From CAZXVW01 sp964644025 (GTDB taxonomy: Bacteria > Acidobacteriota > Terriglobia > Bryobacterales > Bryobacteraceae), in the NCBI GenBank assembly GCA_964644025.1, contig CAZXVW010000065.1, positions 1-19,219 of the forward strand: a stretch of DNA of 19,219 nt, given 5' to 3'. This document shows positions 7,298 to 14,084 of this stretch, piece after piece. Position numbers and translations under genes: made by a program. Numbering within the stretch: the stretch's first letter is position 1; each line of letters opens with the position of its first letter. Under the pieces are notes generated by a model. It worked only from the letters and a program-made list of their open reading frames with translations. It was not told the origin of the DNA and made no database searches.

Positions 7298-8518
7298 ATG
7301 TTTACCGCGAACGTCTTCACAACCGACGGAGAAGCGAGTCTCGCGATCCAGCGGCTGGCTAACGAATCGGGTCAGGTGACGGTGAACAGGGTCCTCGACC
7401 ACGTTCCCGAACCCTACGAGTTGGTCCGCACCCTGAATACGGCGGGTCCCGAGGTGGTCTTCCTCGACGTCAGTGAGTGGGACAGAGCCGCCCCAGTGGT
7501 GGAAAAGATCCGGGCGCTGTCACCCGGGACAGCGATCATCGGCTTCGGCAGCGGGGTCGAGCTCGTCAGGCCGGACGAGCTCGCCAGGGCCGGTGTCCAC
7601 GCGCTTTTTGCAGCCCCGATCACGGTACAGGGGTTTCGCGAGGTCATAAAGCGGGCGATCCATGAAGTAGACGGCGCCATCCAACCGAACCTGGCGGCAT
7701 TCGTGCCCGCCAAGGCTGGCAGCGGGTGTAGCGTCACAGTGTTCCACGTAGCCGCCTTCCTGGCCGATGACCTGAAAGAGAAGGTGCTGTTGATTGATGC
7801 CGACTTGCACTCCGGCGTTCTGTGCGTGCTGGCGAAATGCTCCCCGGAATCTTATCTGCAAGATGTCCTCGACGATCCCACGGTTCTTAACCATTCCCAA
7901 TGGACCGGTTACGTTACCAATTGCCACGGAATCGATCTTCTCCCGGCGGACCGCTCTCGGCCAGCAATGCGGGCCGAGTGGAACACCTACTACCAGTTGC
8001 TTCGGCATACGAAATCTGAGTACGATCGCGTTCTCGTGGACCTGCCCGAGGTCGTGAATGATGCCACGGCGGAAGTTGTCTCGCGGGCCGCCCACGTTTT
8101 CATCGTGTGCACGCCGGAACTGCTGTCACTGGAGTTGGCACGCCAGCGGAGCGAGGAACTGCGTGGGTACGGAGTCGATGAGAAACGCATATGGGTTCTG
8201 CTCAACCGTTCGCCGAAGTCAGGCATCCCGCCGGGGGAGGTGGAGGAGATCGTCGGACATCCGGTCTTCGCGGCTCTCCCAAACGATTATCAGGGTCTCA
8301 AGCGAGCCGTTCTGGAAGGGGAGCTCATGCCCGCGGACACGGAGTTGGGCAAAGCGTACGTGGCGCTGGCCAGGAAGCTTGCGGGACGGCCTGTCCCCGA
8401 TCAGGACAGTTCCCGGGGCGCGAAATCCCGACTCCGTCTGCCGAAGATTCTGGCGGGGGCGATAGCTCATTTCGCCGAACCCGAGGGCAACACAAAGGCA
8501 AACTCCACTCCGAAGTGA
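7298..8518 (+). CDS. CpaE/TadZ-like MinD-family ATPase with altered P-loop
   Basis: This 406-residue protein has the CpaE layout. Residues 1-125 form a receiver-like domain (conserved D57 in VVFLDVSEWD), 130-370 a MinD/ParA-type domain, and the rest a basic, polar tail. The deviant Walker A segment is KAGSGCSVT (139-147): the signature lysine K139 is kept, but the P-loop lysine is C144. Known CpaE proteins often have GGVGAST there, so loss of the lysine fits the family. VLLIDADLHSG (163-173) and YDRVLVDLPE (242-251) match the Walker A' and B regions. CpaE/TadZ proteins localise the Tad/Flp pilus machine at a cell pole. No tad, flp or cpa neighbours are present, so this copy is an orphan and may position something else. 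GAGGGAGAGG precedes the ATG by 3 bases. Confidence 0.8.
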   Translation: MFTANVFTTDGEASLAIQRLANESGQVTVNRVLDHVPEPYELVRTLNTAGPEVVFLDVSEWDRAAPVVEKIRALSPGTAIIGFGSGVELVRPDELARAGVHALFAAPITVQGFREVIKRAIHEVDGAIQPNLAAFVPAKAGSGCSVTVFHVAAFLADDLKEKVLLIDADLHSGVLCVLAKCSPESYLQDVLDDPTVLNHSQWTGYVTNCHGIDLLPADRSRPAMRAEWNTYYQLLRHTKSEYDRVLVDLPEVVNDATAEVVSRAAHVFIVCTPELLSLELARQRSEELRGYGVDEKRIWVLLNRSPKSGIPPGEVEEIVGHPVFAALPNDYQGLKRAVLEGELMPADTELGKAYVALARKLAGRPVPDQDSSRGAKSRLRLPKILAGAIAHFAEPEGNTKANSTPK

Positions 8519-8536
8519 GAATCCGCTCACCGGAGT

Positions 8537-8641
8537 TGGTCATTGGTTCCTGGTCTATAGTCGTTGGTCCGTGGTCGCTGGTCCGTGGTCGCTAGTCGCT
8601 GGTCAGGGGTCGCTGGTCGCTGGTCCGTGGTCGCTGGTCGG
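8537..8641. repeat. 7-bp tandem repeat array, TGGTCNN, 15 units (array 2)
   Basis: The 105 bases divide exactly into fifteen 7-base units without a phase break: TGGTCAT, TGGTTCC, TGGTCTA, TAGTCGT, TGGTCCG, TGGTCGC, TGGTCCG, TGGTCGC, TAGTCGC, TGGTCAG, GGGTCGC, TGGTCGC, TGGTCCG, TGGTCGC, TGGTCGG. Positions 1-5 are conserved; the last two vary, mostly CG or GC. The array fills the gap between two convergent stops (8518 and 8664). The seven-base period gives three different frames per unit, so open frames across it are artefacts of the repeat. The unit is shared with 2237-2306. Confidence 0.9.
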
Positions 8642-8663
8642 GGGCGCTTTCCTTTCGCGCCGG

Positions 8664-10019
8664 TTACTTGCCCCGTTTCACTCCGACGCGGCGCATTACC
8701 TGGTAGATAGTGTTGAAAATGGTCTCCTCGACCTCGGCGGTGAAGGGGCCCGGCTGGCCGTAGTAAACCATGCTCTGGTCGGCTTCGTAGCCGCCTTCGC
8801 GAAGGATACGCCGCGAGGGGATGTAACACATCACATCGTTCGAATAACCGGCCACGACGAGCCGCTCGCGGGGAAACTCGCGCCTGGCCCGGAGGGCGTA
8901 ATCCACAACGACTTCGCCGCCGAGGGCCAGCAGGGTGAGGTCCCGGTTGAAACGTATGGCCTGGACGGGGTAGGGAATGCGCCAGATAGGGCGGCGTTCC
9001 TCCAGCGCTCTAAGGACCGCCCTCGCGCGGCGCACGCGGGCCGGGTCCGGGCTCTGGAGTTCCTTTTCGTATGTTTCCCGGCTCTGGAAAGCGAGGTTCA
9101 GATCAACCATCCGGAACGCGCTCCGGATGGGGGGATGGAGGCGAATGAGGTGGCCGGCCAGCGCGCGATCCACCGCGGCGGCCAGCTCCTGGCCGTGGCG
9201 GCGGGCGTGATCGAGCTCGCCCCGGGGGTTTGGGTTCTGGTCGCCGCCGCACAACTGGAGAAACAGGGCGGTCGCGCCGGGGTGGGAGGCTTCGAAATTG
9301 CTCTGGGCAAAGCCGGCGTAGTCGCCGCTGATCCGGTAATGCTGCCCGGTCAGCGTCGTGTTGTGACAGGCGTAGCCGAACAGCGCGGCGCGCAGCGTGC
9401 CGTCCGGGTCCGTCACCTTCAAAACGGGTACGGCATGGTCCACGGGACCGGCCGGGTTGACGCCAAACTTCAGCCAGCGGACGCCATCGGGCGTGAGCAC
9501 GCGCCGGTTGGCCGCAAAGCCGGCGGTTCCCTGGCCGAAGTGGAGCCTGGCCGGGGAGAGCTTGCCCAACGCGGCGCTGGCCACCGTGACCATGGCGTCC
9601 ACCAGCCGGCGGCTATAGGCGCGCAGCAGGCGGAGCTGCCCGGGCGGCAGATCGTACATGGTGGCCAGGTTGGGCCAGACCACCGGCCCCGTATGAGTGT
9701 GGCTTGCATTGAGCAGCAGCTCGGCCCGCTCCAGCTCGTATTCCTTCTGCAGGCGTGCGGCGACTTCGTCGCACACGACGCGGGGCAGCCCGATCAGATC
9801 CGTGGTGACGATAACGGCGCGGTTTCCCTTGGCGTCCTCGAGCGCCAGCGCCTTGGCCCAGAGGTCCTGGACGACTCCGGTCGAGGGATGGCGGCGGCTG
9901 GCATAACCAGAGAGCCAGATGGGACCTTCCGGGGTGATCCGAACCCGGGCGAGGCCCGCCTGGAAATCCGCGGCACACAGAGCCGGGACGAGCCACAGCC
10001 ACAACCACAGCCGCGTCAC
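8664..10019 (-). CDS. Secreted neutral/alkaline ceramidase-like hydrolase
   Basis: This 451-residue protein has a short signal peptide rich in Leu and Trp, with likely cleavage after ALCA (about residue 16). It resembles the N-terminal catalytic domain of neutral ceramidases, which cleave the amide bond of ceramide. LLNASHTHTGP (102-112) holds the family's histidine-rich metal site, and FGYACHNTTL followed by ISGDYAGFAQ matches another conserved block. Full neutral ceramidases have an extra C-terminal domain and are roughly 650-700 residues, so this is a single-domain member. The GTG start at 10019 overlaps the pyrE stop as GTGA, with AGGAGG 7 bases upstream. It is the last gene of the three-gene minus-strand set, so translation is probably coupled to pyrE. 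True ceramidase activity is inference; other lipid or amide substrates are possible. Confidence 0.85.
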   Translation of the reverse strand: MTRLWLWLWLVPALCAADFQAGLARVRITPEGPIWLSGYASRRHPSTGVVQDLWAKALALEDAKGNRAVIVTTDLIGLPRVVCDEVAARLQKEYELERAELLLNASHTHTGPVVWPNLATMYDLPPGQLRLLRAYSRRLVDAMVTVASAALGKLSPARLHFGQGTAGFAANRRVLTPDGVRWLKFGVNPAGPVDHAVPVLKVTDPDGTLRAALFGYACHNTTLTGQHYRISGDYAGFAQSNFEASHPGATALFLQLCGGDQNPNPRGELDHARRHGQELAAAVDRALAGHLIRLHPPIRSAFRMVDLNLAFQSRETYEKELQSPDPARVRRARAVLRALEERRPIWRIPYPVQAIRFNRDLTLLALGGEVVVDYALRARREFPRERLVVAGYSNDVMCYIPSRRILREGGYEADQSMVYYGQPGPFTAEVEETIFNTIYQVMRRVGVKRGK

Positions 10020-10630
10020 ACCCAGACCTCCTGGATCGGCACCTTTTTCTTGCACAGTTCGCAGGTGGACTCGTCGACGAAGAAACATCCTTCCAGCTTC
10101 GCCAGGTAGTAGAGCGGGAGCGAACTGAAATCGGCCGTGCCCGGGTGCGGCTGGAAGACGACGACGGCGAGCCCGACGACCTCGGCGCCGTTGGATTCCA
10201 CCAGCGCCCTCAGCTCGGTCAGCCGTTTGCCGGTCCGCAGCAGGTCGTCGACCAGGAGCACCTTCTCGCCCGGAACCTGTTCCAGGAACTGGCGGAAGCC
10301 AAGCGGCTTGTGCTTGTTTTCGGGTTCGGCCCAGTAGACCTGGTGCGCCCGCAAGGCTTCACACAGCGTGTAGGCAACGGGCAATCCCCCGGTAGCGGGC
10401 GCGACAATCGACAGCTCCGGGATGATGGCTCGGATCTCGGGGTTGGCGCGCACCAGCCGGCTCAAGCCGACGCTGAGGGTCTTCTGATGCTGGTAGTAGC
10501 GCATAGCCAGCGGCACCTGCACGTAGACATCGGAATGCAGGCCGTTCGGGTGACGGAAATGCCCGTAGCGCAAGGCGCCGGTTTCCCGCAGCAGCGCTAT
10601 CACTTCCTCGCTTGTGGGTACCAGATGCAT
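10016..10630 (-). CDS. pyrE: Orotate phosphoribosyltransferase
   Basis: A 204-residue enzyme that joins orotate to PRPP to give orotidine 5'-phosphate in pyrimidine synthesis. The type I phosphoribosyltransferase motif VLLVDDLLRTGKR lies at 124-136, with the acidic pair D128-D129 that binds PRPP. HPNGLHSDVYVQ (27-38) and VAPATGGLPVAY (76-87) fit orotate and ribose contacts. The C-terminus carries C190-x2-C193 followed by KKKVPIQEVWV, an extension seen in some bacterial forms. It begins 4 bases after the glycosylphosphotransferase stop, with AAAGGAG inside that gene's end, and overlaps the next gene by 4 bases. pyrE placed between an envelope gene and a secreted hydrolase is unusual. The annotation is firm as an OPRTase-family enzyme. 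Confidence 0.88.
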   Translation of the reverse strand: MHLVPTSEEVIALLRETGALRYGHFRHPNGLHSDVYVQVPLAMRYYQHQKTLSVGLSRLVRANPEIRAIIPELSIVAPATGGLPVAYTLCEALRAHQVYWAEPENKHKPLGFRQFLEQVPGEKVLLVDDLLRTGKRLTELRALVESNGAEVVGLAVVVFQPHPGTADFSSLPLYYLAKLEGCFFVDESTCELCKKKVPIQEVWV

Positions 10631-10634
10631 GGCT

Positions 10635-12062
10635 TTAATGTGCTCCTTTCCCGCTCAATACGCGGGGAATCGTTTGCAGCAAAATTTTCGAGTCCAGCGC
10701 CAGGGACCAGTTATCAATATATTCCAGATCTTTTCGCATCCAGGTGTCAAAATCGAGGCTGTCGCGCCCCTCCAGCGCCCACAGGCAGGTCAGCCCCGGG
10801 CGCATCCGGAGCCGGCGGCGCTGCCAGCGCTGGTAGCGCTCCACCTCCTCGGGAACCGGCGGGCGGGGACCGACCAGCGACATATCCCCCTTGAGCACGT
10901 TCCACAACTGCGGCCATTCGTCGATGGAGAACTTCCGGAGGAAGCGGCCGAGCGGAGTGATGCGCGGGTCATTGGCGATTTTGAAGGCCGTGTCCTTCTC
11001 GTTCAGGTGCGCGAGCAAGGGTTTCAGCGCCTCGGCGTCCCGGCGCATGGAACGGAACTTGTAAAGCGTGAATCGCCGGCCGTTCAGCCCGCAACGCAGT
11101 TGGCGGAAGATGGCCGGGCCGGGAGAGGTGAGGCGGATGAGCAAGGCGATCAGGAGCATGAACGGGGCCAGTACGAGCAAGCCGAGCGCCGCGAACACCA
11201 CGTCCAGCAGGCGTTTGAGCATGAGCCGGATCTCATCGTGCGGGGCGGCGGAAAAGGTAAGCAGCGGCGTGTTCTCCAGCCGTTCGAGGTAGACGTCGCT
11301 GTTGACGTGTGGGAAGAAGTCCACCGCCACCCGCGTCCGCACGCCATCCTCATCGCACAGCAGCAGCGTCTCTTCCAGCTCGGCCAGCCGCTTGCTGTCC
11401 ACGGCGAACATCACCTCGTCGACGACGCGTCCTTCCAGCAGGCGCGGCAGCTCGGCCAGCGGATAGACCGGGTAGTCCGCACCGAGGTGAATCGTCCTCT
11501 CCCGGCAATCGTTGCCGACCGCGACGAACCCCACCAGGCGGGTCCCGCATTCGGCCGAACTTTCCAGTAATTTCCCCAGCCGGCGCGCCCGGGGGCCGGT
11601 GCCTGCGATCAGCACGTAGTAAGGGGTTCCGAAGCCGCGGCGCAGCCAGCGCGCCAGCCGGGGGGCGTTCACCCGGAACAGGATCAGCAGGACCCAGCCG
11701 TAGAACAGGAAAAACGCCAGGAACGGCCGGCTGAGGTCCAGGCGCAGGGCGTACTCGCACAGCACCATGCCAACACCCCAAAAGGCGCATTGGCGGAAGG
11801 TATCGCGCAGGATGGGGCGGCGGCCGGCATCCAGCCGGTCGTAGACCTTCAGCCATGTGCCCACCAGCGGCAGCAGCGCTGCGCCGATAATCAATAGCAG
11901 GGCCTTGACCGGGGGGGTGAGGTAGAAGACGCGCTCCAGCGGCAGCGCCAGCCGCGTATGGTAGGCAAGTTCGAAGGCAACTCCGGCCAGCAGGACGTCG
12001 GAAAGCCGGAACAGAAACGTCACCCTGCGATGGTGCCGGCTGAACACGTTCGCCCTCAGCAT
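10635..12062 (-). CDS. Polyprenyl glycosylphosphotransferase (WcaJ/WbaP-type)
   Basis: This 475-residue membrane enzyme likely transfers a sugar-1-phosphate to undecaprenyl phosphate, the first step of an exopolysaccharide or capsule unit. N-terminal helices lie at about 16-35, 52-70, 91-106 and 113-130. A nucleotide-binding-like domain follows, with VLIAGTGPRARRLG at 150-163. A further membrane segment at about 286-311 precedes the catalytic sugar-transferase domain: KRLLDVVFAALGL, LYKFRSMRRDAE (333-344), KFSIDEWPQLWNVLKGDMSLVGPRP (ends at 401) and RPGLTCLW (421-428). Length and order match the five-helix PHPT class. No strong Shine-Dalgarno precedes the ATG at 12062. No glycosyltransferase cluster, flippase or polymerase surrounds it; pyrE follows after 4 bases. 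The sugar is not predictable. Confidence 0.93.
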   Translation of the reverse strand: MLRANVFSRHHRRVTFLFRLSDVLLAGVAFELAYHTRLALPLERVFYLTPPVKALLLIIGAALLPLVGTWLKVYDRLDAGRRPILRDTFRQCAFWGVGMVLCEYALRLDLSRPFLAFFLFYGWVLLILFRVNAPRLARWLRRGFGTPYYVLIAGTGPRARRLGKLLESSAECGTRLVGFVAVGNDCRERTIHLGADYPVYPLAELPRLLEGRVVDEVMFAVDSKRLAELEETLLLCDEDGVRTRVAVDFFPHVNSDVYLERLENTPLLTFSAAPHDEIRLMLKRLLDVVFAALGLLVLAPFMLLIALLIRLTSPGPAIFRQLRCGLNGRRFTLYKFRSMRRDAEALKPLLAHLNEKDTAFKIANDPRITPLGRFLRKFSIDEWPQLWNVLKGDMSLVGPRPPVPEEVERYQRWQRRRLRMRPGLTCLWALEGRDSLDFDTWMRKDLEYIDNWSLALDSKILLQTIPRVLSGKGAH

Positions 12063-12088
12063 AGCACGACCCGGGCACGAGGCAGCCG

Positions 12089-12109
12089 CCGCTCCGCACC
12101 GCGGAGCGG
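12089..12109. other. Perfect 9-bp inverted repeat in the tetR/glycosylphosphotransferase gap
   Basis: CCGCTCCGC and GCGGAGCGG flank a 3-base centre, giving a strong hairpin. It sits 27 bases upstream of the glycosylphosphotransferase ATG, so it would lie in that gene's leader or near its promoter. No T-tract follows. It could be a regulator site or an mRNA structure. Confidence 0.4.
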
Positions 12110-12167
12110 AGCGGCCTCACTGCGGGACAGCGGGCGGCTTATTTCCGGTGCCGTCGCTTCGCGGCGC

Positions 12168-12196
12168 TTGACGGCCAGGTTAGTGCGTGCTAGGTT
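12168..12196 (+). promoter_or_regulatory. Candidate promoter of the tetR-efflux operon
   Basis: TTGACG at 12168-12173 and TAGGTT at 12191-12196 are 17 bases apart. The -35 matches consensus at five of six positions; the -10 is weak. The -10 falls at the junction of the first two 15-bp repeats, so a protein bound to the repeats would block this promoter. The boxes are seen in the sequence; their use is inference. Confidence 0.4.
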
Positions 12197-12221
12197 AGTA
12201 ATCGTTAGGTTAGTAAACGCT
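12177..12221 (+). repeat. Three tandem 15-bp direct repeats, probable TetR operator
   Basis: The units are AGGTTAGTGCGTGCT (12177-12191), AGGTTAGTAATCGTT (12192-12206) and AGGTTAGTAAACGCT (12207-12221), followed by a partial AGCAAGTAG that runs into the Shine-Dalgarno AGGAG at 12229-12233. The core AGGTTAGT is identical in all three. The repeats sit 19 bases before the tetR ATG and overlap the candidate -10. Most TetR operators are inverted repeats, so a direct-repeat array would be unusual. Autoregulation by the adjacent TetR is the simplest reading. Confidence 0.6.
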
Positions 12222-12239
12222 AGCAAGTAGGAGCCCCAA

Positions 12240-12875
12240 ATGAGTACCTCCGCAGCGCGCCGACATCGGATGAGCGCCGAACAGCGGAAAGCGGCGATCA
12301 TCGAGACCGCCGTACGGCTGTTCGCCGAGAAAGGCTTCCGCGGCACGACCACGCGCGAGCTGGCGGCCGCCGTGGGCGTCAGCGAGCCTGTTCTGTATCA
12401 GCACTTCGCCACCAAGCGGGGCCTTTACAAGGCGATCATTGAGGCGATTTGCGCGAATGACGAACGCGACGAGGCTCTGGAAAAAGCCCGGGCCGCCGGC
12501 GACGATCACACGTTTTTCGCGCGGCTGGCCGAGCTGATCCTGCAGTGGCACGACGAGCAACCGCAGATCCTGCGCCTGCTGCTGTTCAGTGCCTTGGAGG
12601 GCCACGAGTTGAAGGACCTGTTCGTGGAGCGGCAGGTGGTGGTTCACTACGAGATCCTCGCCGAATACATCAAGCGGCGCCAAGCAGATGGAGCGTTCCG
12701 GCAAACGGATGCCTACCTGGCGGCGCGCGCTTTCACGGGGATGGTGTCCCATCAAGGGGTAGCCAAGAATGTTCTCGGCCTGCGGGATCTGAAAGGGGAC
12801 AGCAAGCAGATTGCCGAAAGCATCGCGGGGATCTTTTTGGACGGAATGAAAAATTCAAGGAGTGAGGCTGAATGA
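12240..12875 (+). CDS. TetR/AcrR-family transcriptional regulator
   Basis: A 211-residue regulator. The N-terminal TetR helix-turn-helix spans about residues 15-65: AAIIETAVRLFAEKGF, then GTTTRELAAAVGVSEPVLYQHF and TKRGLYKAI. The C-terminal ligand-binding part is hydrophobic and variable, with no recognisable ligand signature. TetR proteins beside RND pumps usually repress the operon until a pump substrate binds. The Shine-Dalgarno AGGAG at 12229-12233 is 6 bases before the ATG; M11 is a possible second start. The stop overlaps the adaptor ATG as ATGA, so tetR is the first gene of the efflux operon rather than divergent from it as with acrR and acrAB. That arrangement implies feedback on itself as well as the pump. 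Confidence 0.93.
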   Translation: MSTSAARRHRMSAEQRKAAIIETAVRLFAEKGFRGTTTRELAAAVGVSEPVLYQHFATKRGLYKAIIEAICANDERDEALEKARAAGDDHTFFARLAELILQWHDEQPQILRLLLFSALEGHELKDLFVERQVVVHYEILAEYIKRRQADGAFRQTDAYLAARAFTGMVSHQGVAKNVLGLRDLKGDSKQIAESIAGIFLDGMKNSRSEAE

Positions 12876-14080
12876 GTGCGCGATACCTGTTGACGATTGC
12901 CATCATGTTCCTGCTGGCGGCCTGCTCCGGCAACCGGGGCGAGCGGCAGGTGGAAGCGGCGTCGGTGAGTGATGAGCCGCTTGCGGTGCGCGTGGCCCGG
13001 GCCGAAAGCCGGCTCGTCGAACGATCCATCGACGTCACCGGAACCCTGCTGGCGGAGGAGACGGCGACGGTTTCCAATGAAGTGCCGGGCCGGCTGGCCG
13101 AAATCAAGGTGGACTTCGGCCAGCGCGTGCGCAAGGGCGAGGTGATCGCCGAACTGGACAAGCGGGAGTTTCGCTTGCAGTTGGACCGTGCCCGTGGGGC
13201 GCTGGCCCAGGCGCTGGCGCGCATCGGGCTGGAGCCGGGGCAGGAGGACGTCGTACCGGAGACAACGCCGGCGATCCGGCAGGCGCAAGCGATGCTCGAC
13301 GATGCCCGGACGAAGTATGAATCGGCGGCGAGACTGGTGAAGACCGGCGACGTCGCGCACGACCGTTTCGTGGAGATTGAGAAAGCCTACCACGCGCGGC
13401 AGGCGGCACTGGACGCGGCGCGGCACGAGCTGCGGGTCGTGCTGGCCAATATCCGGACGCTGCGCGCCGAAGTCGCGCTGGCTCAGAAGCGCCTGAATGA
13501 CGCCACCATCCGCGCCCCGTTCGACGGCGCGGTGACCGAGCGGCTGGCTTCGGCGGGCGAATACCTCCGCCAGAACAGCCCGATCGTACGGCTGGTGAAA
13601 ACCTACCCGTTGCGGCTCCGCGTCGACGTGCCCGAATCAGCGGCTGACGCGGTTCACCCGGGAAGCGAGCTACGGTTCACCACCGACGCGATTCCCGGAG
13701 CGGAATTCCGCGCGGTGGTGCGGGAAGTGAACCCGTCGCTTGACCTCCGCTCCCGTACCCTGACCGCCGAGGCTCGGTTGCGAAAACGGGATGAACGGCT
13801 GCGGCCCGGCATGTTCGTGCGGGTGAAGCTGGTGGTGGAGCGGAACGCTCCCATCGTGGTGGTGCCCCGGGAGGCCGTCGAGACCGTCGCCGGACTGTCG
13901 AAGATCTTCGTCATCCGGGACGGCAAGGCGGTGGAGCAGAAGATCCGCCCGGGCAGGGAAATCGACGGCTGGGTGGAAGTTCGCGGTGCGGATCTGCGGC
14001 CGGGCGAGATGGTCGCGGTCAGCGGGCTGCCGGAGCTGGTGAACGGTGTGGCGGTAGCGCCGCAATCAAAGGAGAGCTAG
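12872..14080 (+). CDS. RND efflux periplasmic adaptor lipoprotein (MFP)
   Basis: This 402-residue adaptor links an inner-membrane RND pump to an outer-membrane channel. The signal peptide ends in the lipobox LLAAC with C18 as the lipidated residue. The lipoyl-like half ETATVSNEVPGRLAEIKV, followed by FGQRVRKGEVIAELD, spans about 69-106. A coiled-coil hairpin covers about 107-205, and the second lipoyl half is NDATIRAPFDGAVTERLASAG at about 208-229. The beta-barrel follows (LRLRVDVPESAADAVHPGS), then the membrane-proximal part with LRPGMFVRVKLVVE. Length and domain order are normal. It overlaps tetR by 4 bases and is followed by the pump after 4 bases. The substrate class cannot be told from the adaptor. 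Confidence 0.95.
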   Translation: MSARYLLTIAIMFLLAACSGNRGERQVEAASVSDEPLAVRVARAESRLVERSIDVTGTLLAEETATVSNEVPGRLAEIKVDFGQRVRKGEVIAELDKREFRLQLDRARGALAQALARIGLEPGQEDVVPETTPAIRQAQAMLDDARTKYESAARLVKTGDVAHDRFVEIEKAYHARQAALDAARHELRVVLANIRTLRAEVALAQKRLNDATIRAPFDGAVTERLASAGEYLRQNSPIVRLVKTYPLRLRVDVPESAADAVHPGSELRFTTDAIPGAEFRAVVREVNPSLDLRSRTLTAEARLRKRDERLRPGMFVRVKLVVERNAPIVVVPREAVETVAGLSKIFVIRDGKAVEQKIRPGREIDGWVEVRGADLRPGEMVAVSGLPELVNGVAVAPQSKES

Positions 14081-14084
14081 GCCC

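Noticed and set aside
8537..8641. CRISPR array
   Set aside because: The unit is 7 bases with no spacers and there are no cas genes. It is a short tandem repeat.
8571..10109. 512-codon open frame on the plus strand across the ceramidase-like gene
   Set aside because: It starts inside the heptamer repeat and is antisense to a gene with clear signal peptide and metal motifs. No ribosome site or recognisable domain is present.
10614..11570. 318-codon open frame opposite the glycosylphosphotransferase
   Set aside because: The minus strand has the complete sugar-transferase domain. The plus-strand product is rich in Gln, Arg and Glu without any domain.
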